Positions 1 through 8,168 of a stretch of 64,000 nucleotides of DNA are shown piece by piece; within the stretch, counting starts at the first letter, position 1; each line of letters begins with the position of its first letter. Source of the DNA: Paenibacillus lactis (GTDB lineage: Bacteria > Bacillota > Bacilli > Paenibacillales > Paenibacillaceae); the NCBI RefSeq assembly GCF_017873605.1, contig NZ_JAGGKI010000003.1, forward strand, positions 248,001 to 312,000, read 5' to 3'. The translations under genes were made by a program, and so were the position numbers. The notes beneath the pieces are model-generated. The model made no database searches. It saw nothing but the letters and a program-made list of their open reading frames with translations, and was not told the origin of the DNA.

Positions 1-561
1 AAATTTGGGGTTTCGTACGAGCAGAGCGCCCAGCATCACCTTGGTCTTTTGTCCACCGCTGAGCTCTTTATAGGGGACAGGCCATACGTCCGGCCCGATG
101 CCGAGCATCGTCATGGCCTTCTCGACTTCAGTCTCCCACTGGAAGCCTCCACCGGACTCATAGCGCTCTAACAGATTCCCGTACTGCTCAACCAGCCGAT
201 CCATAGCATCAGCGTCAGTTGCCTGCATCTGCTTCTCTATAGCTGCAAGCTGCTGCTTAAGCTCCCAAAGGGACGATTCGCTGCGGCTGCGAACCATTTC
301 GAGCGCCGTCATCTCGGATTCGTCAGGCTCATCCTGCTGCCGCATCCAGCCCCATCGTTCCCTTGGCAGTACAGCCTCGACCGTCCCGTTCGTCGGCTGG
401 CGCTCTCCTGCCAGGATCGACAGCAACGTGGATTTCCCCATTCCGTTTCGTCCATACAGGGCGATGCGCTCCCCCTCTGCCACCTCCAGGTGTATCCCCT
501 CGAACAGCGGCTTTCCCTGCAGCTCCATTCCTATATCCTTAGCCTTTAAGATCATCGTCAT
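1..561 (-). CDS. ABC-F family ATPase, N-terminal part (runs off the left edge)
   Basis: The first 187 codons are visible. They form one ABC nucleotide-binding domain with Walker A (GRNGMGKST, near residue 37) and the signature LSGGQKT near residue 173. There are no membrane segments, as expected for soluble ABC-F proteins that act on ribosomes. A GGGAGG site lies 10 bases before the ATG at 561; a second ATG two codons in is possible. The gene has a roughly 400-nt leader with a terminator hairpin just before the start, which fits an antibiotic-inducible ribosome-protection member (VmlR/Vga/Msr type). That subfamily is inferred from the leader, not from the protein. The second ATPase domain is outside the window. 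Confidence 0.85.
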   Translation of the reverse strand, partial: MTMILKAKDIGMELQGKPLFEGIHLEVAEGERIALYGRNGMGKSTLLSILAGERQPTNGTVEAVLPRERWGWMRQQDEPDESEMTALEMVRSRSESSLWELKQQLAAIEKQMQATDADAMDRLVEQYGNLLERYESGGGFQWETEVEKAMTMLGIGPDVWPVPYKELSGGQKTKVMLGALLVRNPKF

Positions 562-590
562 ATAACCTCATCCTCCCTGAAAAATCCATT

Positions 591-620
591 AAAAAAACCG
601 CAGGCCATGGCCTACGGCGG
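591..620 (-). terminator. Terminator/attenuator hairpin in the ABC-F leader
   Basis: On the minus strand a 9-bp stem (CCGTAGGCC / GGCCTGCGG, one G-U pair) is followed by seven T. It lies about 30 nt upstream of the ABC-F start and downstream of the predicted promoter, so it would stop leader transcription before the gene. I therefore read it as an attenuator, not as the end of another gene. Confidence 0.6.
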
Positions 621-621
621 A

Positions 622-675
622 TCATCGAGAAAGAGATGCGGATGTGTTTATGAAATGGACGGATTGATTCGACAC
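622..675 (-). other. Possible 17-codon leader ORF (uORF) before the ABC-F gene
   Basis: A GTG start follows a GGAGGGG tract with very short spacing, and the ORF ends just before the attenuator. Its purine-rich tract sits in one arm (680-686) of a 7-bp stem whose other arm (636-642) lies inside the ORF. This resembles translation-coupled attenuation of resistance genes, but the spacing is poor, so it is speculative. Confidence 0.25.
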
Positions 676-973
676 CCCCTCCGCATTCAGCACACGCGCT
701 GTCTAGTCAAAATACAGGCTGTTGTGTTCGGATTCCGAACATCCGAATAGAAACCCGCTGACCGTGGGTGGGAATTGCTGTTCAACCCGGAATGAAGTCC
801 TTTAAATCAGGAAATAAAAAAAGGCACCCCGAATCCCATTTTTCAGACACACCAAATCTCTTCTCCAGCACCGTAGAGAAACGCCTGCAACATCATTGCA
901 GTTGTCAGAGAAAAGGGTATCTTACTTCATCGGACTATGGTTACCTCGCATTCTTGGAATTGAATTCACCGAC

Positions 974-1002
974 ATTGTAACAAATCTGGTTGTCAATGGC
1001 AA
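974..1002 (-). promoter_or_regulatory. Predicted promoter of the ABC-F gene
   Basis: TTGCCA (997-1002) and TACAAT (974-979) are separated by 17 bp on the minus strand, downstream of the tRNA terminator. This gives a leader of about 400 nt before the ABC-F start. The assignment rests on sequence match only. Confidence 0.45.
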
Positions 1003-1042
1003 GCATGAAATCAGCAAGCGGACCATCACGTTTAAACGACAC

Positions 1043-1067
1043 AAAAAATCCCTTGATTCTCAAGGGT
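1043..1067 (-). terminator. Terminator after the tRNA pair
   Basis: CCCTTGA-gaa-TCAAGGG is followed by a T run on the minus strand, directly downstream of the tRNA-Gly 3' end. Confidence 0.75.
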
Positions 1068-1084
1068 TCTAGTCTACTAAAGTA

Positions 1085-1158
1085 TGGAGCGGGTGATGGG
1101 AATCGAACCCACGCTACCAGCTTGGAAGGCTGGAGTTCTACCATTGAACTACACCCGC
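1085..1158 (-). tRNA. tRNA-Gly (anticodon TCC)
   Basis: A 74-nt cloverleaf. The acceptor stem is GCGGGTG/CACCCGC, the discriminator is T, and CCA is encoded (RC of 1085-1087). The anticodon loop is CTTCCAA, giving TCC. The T arm GTGGGTTCGATTCCCAT is typical. It is co-oriented with the adjacent tRNA-Pro and probably co-transcribed with it. Confidence 0.95.
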
Positions 1159-1233
1159 ATATCAACCCACAAAAGCGGCGCTATGCTTCAGAGCATATTC
1201 GATTACTTTTGCGGGGCCTATTTCGTAAGCCAA

Positions 1234-1307
1234 TCGGGACGACACGATTTGAACATGCGACCCCCTGGTCCCAAACCAGGTGCTCTACCAAGCTGAGCTA
1301 CGTCCCG
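1234..1307 (-). tRNA. tRNA-Pro (anticodon TGG)
   Basis: A 74-nt cloverleaf with acceptor stem CGGGACG/CGTCCCG and discriminator A. The anticodon loop is TTTGGGA, giving TGG. CCA is not encoded, since the next bases are TTG. It lies 75 bp upstream of tRNA-Gly on the same strand. Confidence 0.95.
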
Positions 1308-1401
1308 ATAATCCAGTAACTGTCGTGAAGACAAAAATAAATATACCATGCTGTATTCATAATTTCAACATGTATTTTATGGAAATTATCATCTCGGAAA
1401 A

Positions 1402-1442
1402 TAAAGCAGCAGCTTCCCTCCTCAAGAGTTTCGCTGCTGCCT
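1402..1442 (-). terminator. Terminator of the aldolase-like gene
   Basis: GCAGCAGC and GCTGCTGC arms with an 18-nt loop are followed by TTTATTTT on the minus strand, just past the stop of the gene at 1479-2444. Confidence 0.65.
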
Positions 1443-1478
1443 ATCCATCTCAATAGCCACCGAATGTTAGGGCGATTG

Positions 1479-2444
1479 TTATTTCTTTTTGTCGAAGGTT
1501 ACTTCCGGTGTCGTCAGCTTATCGTAAAAATCTACAACTTTATCCTTGTCCTCCGATGCCCGAAGCGCCATGGCCGACCGCGGATGTTCGTCCAGCGTAC
1601 CGGTAATCATGTAAGGAATGATGTAACCCCACTCCTCCTTCTCCCGCAGCGGGATCATGAAGCGCTCAATGATATCCAGAACCGGGCGAAGCTCGTACTT
1701 GGTTCCCTTCAAATGGGTGACGAGCAGCTCCGTAGGACAATTGCCAGCAGCCCGTCCCATTCCGTACACGGACGCATCCAGCAGCTCCACACCCAGGTCA
1801 GCTGCAACGAGTGTATTCGAAAACGCAAGCTGCATGTTGTTATGCGTATGCACACCAAGGCGCTTATTCGGCAGATGCGTTTTAAATTTATTGACGAGGT
1901 ATTCGATATCCTTATGATCCAGACTTCCATAGGAGTCCACGATGTAAACGACATCGACGACGCTTTCCTTGATCAGCTCAAAAGCCTCCAGCAGTTCATT
2001 CTCCATTACGTTGGAGAGCGCCATAATGTTAAGGGTAGTCTCGTAGCCCCGATCATGGAAGGTCTGTACAAGCGCAAGCGCCTTATCCACATCCTTGATA
2101 TAGCAGGCGACCCGGATCAGATCCAGCAGGCTTTCCTCGCGCGGCAAAATATCATCCTCGTCCACACGACCGATATCGACGAGAGCGGAGAGCTTGGTTT
2201 TGCCTTTATGCGGGATGACTTCCTTCAGAAAATCATCATCCAAGAAGCGCCATGGACCGGCTTGATCTGCGCCCTTCAGCAGCTTTGGCGAATTTTTATA
2301 ACCGATTTCCATATAGTCCACGCCAGCCTCATTCAGGCCCGCATACAATTGCTGTACAAATTCAACGCTAAAATCCCAGTTATTCACCAATCCGCCGTCA
2401 CGAATGGTGCAGTCCACAATCTTTGTCTGACTACTCTTGATCAT
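1479..2444 (-). CDS. Aldolase catalytic domain protein (DRE-TIM / HMGL-like)
   Basis: 321 aa. The N-terminus KIVDCTIRDGGLVNNWDFS carries the D-x-T-x-R-D signature of DRE-TIM metallolyases (HMG-CoA lyase, isopropylmalate synthase and 4-hydroxy-2-oxovalerate aldolase group). The metal-binding HTHNNMQLAFSN lies near residue 200. It is shorter than isopropylmalate synthases and has no regulatory C-domain, so it is a stand-alone TIM barrel of this family; its substrate cannot be told from sequence. The start ATG follows GGAG at normal spacing. It is monocistronic, with its own terminator, between the tRNAs and a sensor kinase. Confidence 0.8.
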   Translation of the reverse strand: MIKSSQTKIVDCTIRDGGLVNNWDFSVEFVQQLYAGLNEAGVDYMEIGYKNSPKLLKGADQAGPWRFLDDDFLKEVIPHKGKTKLSALVDIGRVDEDDILPREESLLDLIRVACYIKDVDKALALVQTFHDRGYETTLNIMALSNVMENELLEAFELIKESVVDVVYIVDSYGSLDHKDIEYLVNKFKTHLPNKRLGVHTHNNMQLAFSNTLVAADLGVELLDASVYGMGRAAGNCPTELLVTHLKGTKYELRPVLDIIERFMIPLREKEEWGYIIPYMITGTLDEHPRSAMALRASEDKDKVVDFYDKLTTPEVTFDKKK

Positions 2445-2612
2445 TCTAAGCTAAACTCCTCTCGGCAAGTTTCTCTTCATCATACTTGAATCCGATGAGA
2501 AATGTAAAGAAGAAAGTCCCCCTATTATAAGAAAGCTTTTTTTCCGAAAAAAGAAAAAGACCATTCCATCGGAACAGCCGCTTTCTGCTTATGGAGCTTG
2601 GCTCCGATTGGG

Positions 2613-3761
2613 TTATATCCTTACATTTGGTGCTTTTGGGCCCTCAGTTGCCTCCAGCTTCGGAAATGTGATCACGAACTCGGTCCCTTCACCGATCTGG
2701 CTGTCCACGGCAATCGAGCCGCCGTGATTGCGAATAATGCTGTAACTGACGGACAGACCCAGTCCCGTACCGCTCTCCTTCGTCGTAAAAAACGGATTGA
2801 ACAGATGGTTCAGCGTATTCTGATCCATGCCGGCCCCGTTATCCGATATGCAGATGCTAATGTTTTTACCGTTGTCGCGGGCTGAAATATCAATCATGCC
2901 GGTAAAATTCTCGACCTTTTGTTCATTGATTGCATCAAGGGCGTTTTTGATAATGTTGAGAATCACCTGTTTGATCTGCTTCACATCGACAGATATAAAC
3001 GCCGGTGGCATCTCTTCTGTATGTAGGTTAATTTGGCAGCCCTTCATCAGCGCCTCGCTCTCGGTAAGAAGCACGACTTCCTTGAGCAGCGAGGATACGG
3101 CTACAACCTTGGTTTCCGGAGCGGATGGCTTGGAGGAATTCAGAAATTCGTATATAATATCATTTGCCCGATCGATCTCCGTCAGTATAATCCGGGCATA
3201 TTCTTCCTTGCCGAGACTCACCAGATGGGGGCGAAGCAGTTGGATGAAGCCCCGGATCGAAGTCAGCGGATTTCGTATTTCGTGGGCGATGGAGGCGGAG
3301 ATTTTACCGAGCATGGCAAGCTTGTCGTTCTGGTAGGCTGTCTGCTCAATTCGCTTGAAATCCGAAACATCCTTGACGCTGATTAAAAAATCCCCTTCCA
3401 TCTGGTCCCCATAGGTCATCGTGATGAGCCACGACCGACCATACTCGTCCACGAGTTCGTGGTAGCGCTTGCGATGGAACACGGTCTCCCTGAAAATGCG
3501 GAGGATTTTCTTCTTCTTAAATCGGGACAGCTGTTTATGACGCAGCAGCTGGGTTAATGTGCAACCGGTTAGCGATTTGCGGGGTACGCCAAGCAATTTT
3601 GCCATTTGAACATTGACAAAAGCAAGTACACCCTCACTATCAAAGAGGATGATCCCGCTGTCGAGATTCTCCAGTATGTTCTCATACTTGTTCCTAATTA
3701 GCTGGCTCGAATGAAATGACCGAATCGCCTGCAGCTCAGATTCACGGATTTGACTCAACAA
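2613..3761 (-). CDS. PAS-domain sensor histidine kinase (orphan)
   Basis: 382 aa and probably cytoplasmic, as no membrane segment is visible. A PAS domain spans about residues 22-135. The HisKA H-box is ASIAHEIRNP with phospho-His160. The ATPase domain has an N-box (N273), DNGAG near 307 and GTGLGLS near 331. The arrangement resembles the Spo0-phosphorelay kinases of bacilli (KinA/KinE type). No response regulator is adjacent, which also fits a phosphorelay kinase. The start is TTG with GGGGGAG upstream; the nearby ATG is in another frame. The input to the PAS domain is unknown. Confidence 0.85.
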   Translation of the reverse strand: MLSQIRESELQAIRSFHSSQLIRNKYENILENLDSGIILFDSEGVLAFVNVQMAKLLGVPRKSLTGCTLTQLLRHKQLSRFKKKKILRIFRETVFHRKRYHELVDEYGRSWLITMTYGDQMEGDFLISVKDVSDFKRIEQTAYQNDKLAMLGKISASIAHEIRNPLTSIRGFIQLLRPHLVSLGKEEYARIILTEIDRANDIIYEFLNSSKPSAPETKVVAVSSLLKEVVLLTESEALMKGCQINLHTEEMPPAFISVDVKQIKQVILNIIKNALDAINEQKVENFTGMIDISARDNGKNISICISDNGAGMDQNTLNHLFNPFFTTKESGTGLGLSVSYSIIRNHGGSIAVDSQIGEGTEFVITFPKLEATEGPKAPNVRI

Positions 3762-4052
3762 GATGGCTCCCCCTTTTCATGAAAAGTTGAACTCACCAAA
3801 CCGACAATCAATTGTTGCAAAAAACAGTTTGTCCGTCTTTGAATCATTAGCAGTCTGAATCTGCTTCCTTTCATGATAGTCATCATGGGAAAGAAACGTC
3901 AATCAGAAATCCTGTCGAAAAATGGATATCTTCATAAAAATACCAATATTCCGACTAAAGACATGCCTCTTATGTATGTTTAACTCTGCTTCAAACAACA
4001 ATAAGAAGTTTATACCCATTTTCCTCACATTTGAAACACCCTAAAATATACC
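3762..4052. other. Intergenic region upstream of the sensor kinase
   Basis: AT-rich DNA of about 290 bp. I see no ORF with a ribosome binding site and no clear repeat; it presumably holds the kinase promoter. Confidence 0.4.
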
Positions 4053-4083
4053 AAAAATAAAAAGCCCCGAAGAACGAGGCTTA
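4053..4083 (-). terminator. Terminator of the zinc-ribbon-like gene
   Basis: AAGCCTCG / CGGGGCTT arms with a short loop are followed by TTTATTTTT on the minus strand, 14 bp past the stop codon. Confidence 0.75.
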
Positions 4084-4096
4084 TACAGGTCACTGA

Positions 4097-4504
4097 TTAC
4101 GGCTGCTTCTGTAGGCGGAGTCTTCGCTGGCTCATGACAGCCAGTCGCCGTTTCAGTTCACCCTGCCACTTTTCGTCCTGCATCCATTTTGCAACGGCGA
4201 GGAGATCCAGCGACATATCGATCTGGCTTTGAACAACGGTAAGAGGATCCTCCGATTCCCGGTTGACCACATTTTCAAAAATCGCATCTTCATCTTCCAT
4301 CACATAATCCTGAAAATCTACTTGGGAGGCACCGTCCCCATGAGCATATTCGGCAAGGATCTCATATTCGTTCTCAACGCGATGATGTACTTCAACGCGA
4401 TGGCAGACCGGACACAGCAGCAGGGGAACATTATGTACTTGAGTGCGATAATGCTTAAGTGTACCCTTTGTACCCATCATACTAGCCCCACAGCAAAAAC
4501 TCAT
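4097..4504 (-). CDS. Small zinc-ribbon-like protein, unknown function
   Basis: 135 aa from the ATG at 4504, which has GGAGGG eight bases upstream; the reading frame extends to a GTG at 4513. The N-terminus has two CC/CxxC-like knuckles (FCCGAS and LLCPVCHRVEVHH) resembling the YgiT-type zinc finger. The middle is acidic and the C-terminus is basic, ending in RLRLQKQP. A promoter (4646-4675) precedes it and a terminator follows, so it is monocistronic. Function unknown; the zinc-binding claim rests on the Cys spacing. Confidence 0.65.
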   Translation of the reverse strand: MSFCCGASMMGTKGTLKHYRTQVHNVPLLLCPVCHRVEVHHRVENEYEILAEYAHGDGASQVDFQDYVMEDEDAIFENVVNRESEDPLTVVQSQIDMSLDLLAVAKWMQDEKWQGELKRRLAVMSQRRLRLQKQP

Positions 4505-4645
4505 ACCGTTCACCCTCCTCCATCAATTCTCCACCGTTTCCCATATTGTATTCGCTTTCATGCCCTCTAATTCCTTCAACCGTCGGTGGCTTCACAAAAT
4601 TTGGGCCTTTAAGCCTAATTGGTTACGAGAAGACTAGTTTTTCCT

Positions 4646-4675
4646 ATTATATATCAACGAAATATCGGTTGTCTA
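4646..4675 (-). promoter_or_regulatory. Predicted promoter of the zinc-ribbon-like gene
   Basis: TAGACA (4670-4675) and TATAAT (4646-4651) with an 18-bp spacer on the minus strand, about 140 nt upstream of the start codon. Confidence 0.45.
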
Positions 4676-4715
4676 AACACCAGTGTTCCCTGTTTCCGGC
4701 CCGAACACTCTGTCA

Positions 4716-4761
4716 AAAAAACCCCCATCTTCTGAACAAATTGTCAGATGATGAGGGTTTT
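4716..4761 (-). terminator. Terminator of the peroxiredoxin gene
   Basis: Long arms (AAACCCTCATCATCTGA against TCAGAAGATGGGGGTTT, imperfect) are followed by a T run on the minus strand just past the peroxiredoxin stop. Confidence 0.75.
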
Positions 4762-4778
4762 CGGATGTCAACAAAGGC

Positions 4779-5318
4779 TTACAGGTTCTTGTCGCCTGGT
4801 TTCCAGTTCATTGGGCACAATCCGCCGGATTGAAGCGCTTGAAGCACGCGCAGTGTTTCTTCTACGCTGCGGCCCACGTCGTTGTGGTTAACCACTTGGT
4901 ATTTCAGTTCGCCTTCTGGATCGATGATGAACAGGCCGCGAAGTGCAACACCTTCTTCTTCGATCAGAACGCCGTAGTCTCTTGCTACGTTCTTCGTGAT
5001 GTCCGAAGCGAGCGGGAAGTTCAATGCTCCCAGACCGTTAGCGTCTCTGGATGTGTTGATCCAAGCTTTGTGGCTGTGGATAGAGTCAACACTTACACCA
5101 AGAATTTCGGTATCCAATGCTTTGAATTGATCGTAAGCATCGCTCAGTGCCGTGATTTCAGTCGGGCACACGAAAGTGAAATCGAGCGGATAGAAGAAGA
5201 ATACGAGCCATTTACCGCGGTAGTCGGACAGGCTGACTTTTCCAAAATCTTTACCGTCTCCCGATACGGTTTCCATCGTGAAATCTGGAGCTGCTTTACC
5301 AACCAAACGTTCTGCCAT
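4779..5318 (-). CDS. 2-Cys peroxiredoxin (AhpC/TSA family)
   Basis: 179 aa, a cytoplasmic thiol peroxidase reducing H2O2 and organic hydroperoxides. The peroxidatic Cys51 lies in DFTFVCPTE and the resolving Cys168 in GGLCPMNW, the layout of typical 2-Cys peroxiredoxins. The start MAERLVGK is preceded by AAGGAGG; an upstream in-frame ATG at 5339 lacks a site. No ahpF reductase gene is adjacent, so electrons probably come from thioredoxin or an unlinked AhpF. A perfect PerR-type operator lies about 130 bp upstream, pointing to peroxide induction. Confidence 0.92.
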   Translation of the reverse strand: MAERLVGKAAPDFTMETVSGDGKDFGKVSLSDYRGKWLVFFFYPLDFTFVCPTEITALSDAYDQFKALDTEILGVSVDSIHSHKAWINTSRDANGLGALNFPLASDITKNVARDYGVLIEEEGVALRGLFIIDPEGELKYQVVNHNDVGRSVEETLRVLQALQSGGLCPMNWKPGDKNL

Positions 5319-5370
5319 GATTGAATTCCTCCTTAACATATGTAGAACATATTAAAATGTGTAACAAATC

Positions 5371-5425
5371 TATGTTCCCACGAACATTCACTAGAAATGT
5401 TATCATCGAGGCTTGGCAAAGTCAA
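5371..5425 (-). promoter_or_regulatory. Possible promoter of the peroxiredoxin gene
   Basis: TTGACT, a 17-bp spacer and TAACAT on the minus strand, 3' of the PerR-type box. An inverted repeat (ATGTTC...GAACAT, 5372-5387) lies in the untranslated leader. The -10 matches at only four of six positions. Confidence 0.4.
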
Positions 5426-5444
5426 GATTATAGAGGTTACTTTT

Positions 5445-5459
5445 TTATAATTATTATAA
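5445..5459. promoter_or_regulatory. PerR-type operator box
   Basis: TTATAATTATTATAA matches the known Bacillus PerR consensus (TTATAATNATTATAA) at every fixed position. It lies between leuB and the peroxiredoxin gene, about 130 bp upstream of the latter. PerR is a metal-dependent peroxide sensor that commonly controls peroxidases. Fur and Zur boxes are related, but the A/T pattern fits PerR best. Confidence 0.7.
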
Positions 5460-5488
5460 ATAAGAATTTTCCTTGAACAGTGAGCAGA

Positions 5489-6565
5489 TTATCGGATGGC
5501 CGCCGCGATCAGGTCGCCCATCTCCGTAGTGCTGAGCGCTTTGCTCTTATCGACGGCAATGTCTGCTGTCCGGTGTCCAGCATCCAATACTTCAGCTACC
5601 GCGCGTTCGATCGCGTCCGCCGCATCGGCATAGCCGAAGGTCAGGCGGTACATGAGCGCAACCGACAGAATGGTCGCGATCGGGTTGGCCAGCCCTTGTC
5701 CCGCAATATCCGGCGCCGAACCGTGAACCGGCTCGTACAGGCCGAATGCTCCTTCGCCCATGGATGCCGATGCCAGCATGCCGATGGATCCGGTCAGCAT
5801 TGCCGCCTCATCGCTCAGAATGTCTCCGAACATGTTCTCGGTCACGATGACGTCAAAGCTGGACGGGCGGCGCAGAAGCTGCATCGCACAGTTGTCCACC
5901 AGCACATGCTCCAGCTCCACATCCGGATATTCCGGCGCGATGCGGTTGACCGTTTCACGCCAGAGGCGGGAGGTTTCCAGCACGTTCGCTTTATCGACGG
6001 ACGCCAGCTTCTTGCGGCGCTTCTGGGCGATCTCGAACGCTTGGCGCACGATCCGCTCCACCTCGGCCGTATTGTAAACACAGGTATCGACCGCTTCTTC
6101 GCCGCCGGCACCTTCGCGTCTGAACTTCTCTCCGAAGTAGATGCCGCCTGTCAGCTCTCGCACGACCATCAGGTCCGTGCCTTCAAGCACTTCCGGCTTC
6201 AGCGTCGAGGCATCCTTCAAGCAGTCAAAAATGACAGCCGGACGCAGGTTCGAAAATAAACCGAGCTCTTTGCGAATGCCGAGCAATCCGGTTTCCGGGC
6301 GCAGCTCCTTCGGATTGTTGTCCCATTTCGGACCGCCTACCGCTCCAAGCAGCACGGCATCGGCGCTTTTGCACACGCTCAGCGTTTCCTCCGGAAGCGG
6401 CGTGCCTTTCTCGTCAATGGCGATGCCGCCAAACAGCGCGTGCTCCGTCGTGAAGGAATATCCGAAGACCTCTTCGGTCCGCTTTATAATTTTCTCCGCT
6501 TCCGCCACGACCTCAGGACCGATTCCGTCCCCGGCGATTACGGCAATTTTCTTCGTTTCTGCCAT
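5489..6565 (-). CDS. leuB: 3-isopropylmalate dehydrogenase
   Basis: 358 aa, the usual length. It oxidises and decarboxylates 3-isopropylmalate with NAD, the third step of leucine synthesis. Visible features are the Rossmann-like start [20 protein letters not shown], the substrate-binding stretch [22 protein letters not shown], and [19 protein letters not shown], which includes the conserved GSAPDIAG motif. AAGGAG precedes the ATG. It stands alone on the minus strand, 3.8 kb from ilvC and with no leuA, leuC or leuD nearby. Confidence 0.95.
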   Translation of the reverse strand: MAETKKIAVIAGDGIGPEVVAEAEKIIKRTEEVFGYSFTTEHALFGGIAIDEKGTPLPEETLSVCKSADAVLLGAVGGPKWDNNPKELRPETGLLGIRKELGLFSNLRPAVIFDCLKDASTLKPEVLEGTDLMVVRELTGGIYFGEKFRREGAGGEEAVDTCVYNTAEVERIVRQAFEIAQKRRKKLASVDKANVLETSRLWRETVNRIAPEYPDVELEHVLVDNCAMQLLRRPSSFDVIVTENMFGDILSDEAAMLTGSIGMLASASMGEGAFGLYEPVHGSAPDIAGQGLANPIATILSVALMYRLTFGYADAADAIERAVAEVLDAGHRTADIAVDKSKALSTTEMGDLIAAAIR

Positions 6566-6786
6566 CGGTTAGTCACTCCTTATTTATAATACGCTTCTCG
6601 TAAAGTCATCTAGTTACTGTTGTAACATACTTCCCTCACGGTGACCAAGATATAGAAACTATGAACTTAATTTGTTTTGCCTATAAGTGGGGGAGTGATC
6701 CGTAGGGAACGCGTTGGCGATGTGACCGGAGGTATTACTGCTGGGGAGGGTGCTTCGAGGGGTGTTCCGAGGTAGTTCCGTGGGAT
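6566..6786. other. Intergenic region between leuB and the repeat array
   Basis: The first 60 bp should hold the leuB promoter, though no strong one is visible. From about 6700 the plus strand becomes G-rich with degenerate ttccg(a/t)gg(g/t) motifs grading into the 12-bp repeats. I support no gene here. Confidence 0.4.
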
Positions 6787-6834
6787 GTTTCGTGGGGAGT
6801 TTCGTGGGGAGTTTCGTGGGGAGTTTCGTGGGTT
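6787..6834. repeat. 12-bp tandem repeat, four copies
   Basis: Four consecutive copies of gtttcgtgggga, the last ending gtt. Because the unit is a multiple of three, it keeps a frame open (Phe-Arg-Gly-Glu), but no ribosome binding site or codon pattern suggests translation. It marks the left end of the larger array. Confidence 0.9.
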
Positions 6835-6839
6835 GCTCC

Positions 6840-7053
6840 GAGTACGTATCGTTCCTCCAATCGCTGTTGTCGCCGAATTTCATGATTATATATTTAGCGG
6901 TGGAATTTCGGCTCCAAAGGCGAACGCTCCGCTTTTCCGGAATCGATTCGTCCTCTCCGCTGCTTCGTAGCTCTTGGGGGCCCGCGTTCCCTTCGGCTCA
7001 CTTGGGGTGGGAAAGGGGATGGCTGCCTGGCTCCGCTTGGGCTGCCACCCTGG
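6840..7053. repeat. About 400-bp tandem repeat, unit A (shortest conserved core)
   Basis: Starts at gagtacgtatcgttcctcc and shares about 215 bp with units B and C at very high identity. The next unit starts 410 bp later. After about 7053 the sequence diverges from B and C. The frame open in B and C is broken here by a TAG (a single change, cgaag to cgtag), which argues against a protein. Confidence 0.85.
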
Positions 7054-7249
7054 GGAATATTGGGGGTTACGGCGATGGGGCCGACTGCCTGGCTGCACTT
7101 CGGCAGCCCTGAAACTTTAGGTGTCGCTTGGATGTGTGGACCACTTACTGGACGTAGTTGAGTATGTTTCTTGGCTGCTGGTGGGATTCCTCCACTGCTG
7201 TTAGGGTTGCTCCGGTTAGAATCTCACTGCTTACTGCTGGGGGGGCTCG

Positions 7250-7545
7250 GAGTACGTATCGTTCCTTCAATCGCTGTTGTCACCGAATTTCATGATTATA
7301 TATTTAGCGGTGGAATTTCGGCTCCAAAGGCGAACGCTCCGCTTTTCCGGAATCGATTCGTCCTCTCCGCTGCTTCGAAGCTCTTGGGGGCCCGCGTTCC
7401 CTTCGGCTCACTTGGGGTGGGAAGGGGATGGCTGCCTGGCTCCGCTTAGGCAGCCACCCTGGGTACTTTCAGGTGTTGCTTCGATGAGGCCGACTGCCTG
7501 AGCTGCACCCAGCAGCCACCTTGGGGACCTTCGGGTTTTGCGGCA
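7250..7545. repeat. About 400-bp tandem repeat, unit B
   Basis: Begins with the same gagtacgtatcgttcc core and matches unit C across nearly 300 bp, including a segment with the short inverted repeat ctgcct...aggcag. Only scattered substitutions separate B and C, so these two units duplicated more recently than A. Confidence 0.85.
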
Positions 7546-7649
7546 ATGCGTAGCTCTGCTGCCTGATTGGGTTCCCCCGATGGCGTATCTCACTGCTTGC
7601 TGCTGGGGAAGCTCGGATGATGTATCTTGACTGCTGCTGGGGTTGCTCC

Positions 7650-7945
7650 GAGTACGTATCCTTCCTCCAATCGCTGTTGTCGCCGAATTTCATGATTATA
7701 TATTTAGCGGTGGATATTCGGCTCCAAAGGCGAACGCTCCGCTTTTCCGGAATCGATTCGTCCTCTCCGCTGCTTCGAAGCTCTTGGGGGCCCGCGTTCC
7801 CTTCGGCTCACTTGGGGTGGGAATGGGGTGGCTGCCTGGCTCCGCTTAGGCAGCCACCCTGGGTACTTTCAGGTGTTGCTTCGATGAGGCCGACTGCCTG
7901 AGCTGCACCCAGCAGCCACCTTGGGGACCTTCGGTGTTGCGGCGA
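7650..7945. repeat. About 400-bp tandem repeat, unit C
   Basis: Begins 400 bp after unit B and is nearly identical to it for about 300 bp. The sequence that follows (7945-8105) has related but degenerate motifs (gcgatggagcg, gctgcctg) and ends in a strong hairpin. Confidence 0.85.
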
Positions 7946-8068
7946 TGGAGCGTCTTCTAACCTTCGGTTCAGCTGCCGCCCTGAGAATTCGGGTGTCGCT
8001 CCGATGGGGCCTGCTGCCTGTCTGTCCTTCACCAGCACACCAGGGGACTTCGGATGCCGATTCGAGGT

Positions 8069-8103
8069 GTTATGGCTGCTGGCCGTGCTTTGGCAGCCAT
8101 AAC
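8069..8103. other. Hairpin at the right end of the repeat array
   Basis: An 11-bp perfect stem, GTTATGGCTGC / GCAGCCATAAC, with a loop of about 13 nt. No T run follows on either strand, so it is not a standard terminator. It may be a boundary element of the array. Confidence 0.5.
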
Positions 8104-8126
8104 CCGGTCCAGAAGTGAGCATGGAA

Positions 8127-8163
8127 AACAAGCGAGCTGGAGGAGCCGCCAGCTTGCTTGTCC
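8127..8163 (-). terminator. Terminator of the lipoprotein gene
   Basis: ACAAGCAAGCTGG / CCAGCTCGCTTGT arms are followed by TTTT on the minus strand, directly past the stop at 8169. Confidence 0.75.
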
Positions 8164-8168
8164 GCCCG

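Noticed and set aside
1084-1307. tRNA genes as an integration site of a mobile element
   Set aside because: No integrase, no direct repeat of a tRNA 3' end and no shift in gene content on either side are visible.
7171-7901. Open frames of 65-95 codons repeated in each 400-bp unit on both strands
   Set aside because: They arise because the units are copies of each other. No ribosome binding site is in place, and unit A has an internal stop in the best frame.
6787-8105. Possible CRISPR array
   Set aside because: The repeats are ~400 bp long and the sequence between cores is also partly repeated. There are no short direct repeats with unique spacers and no cas genes.
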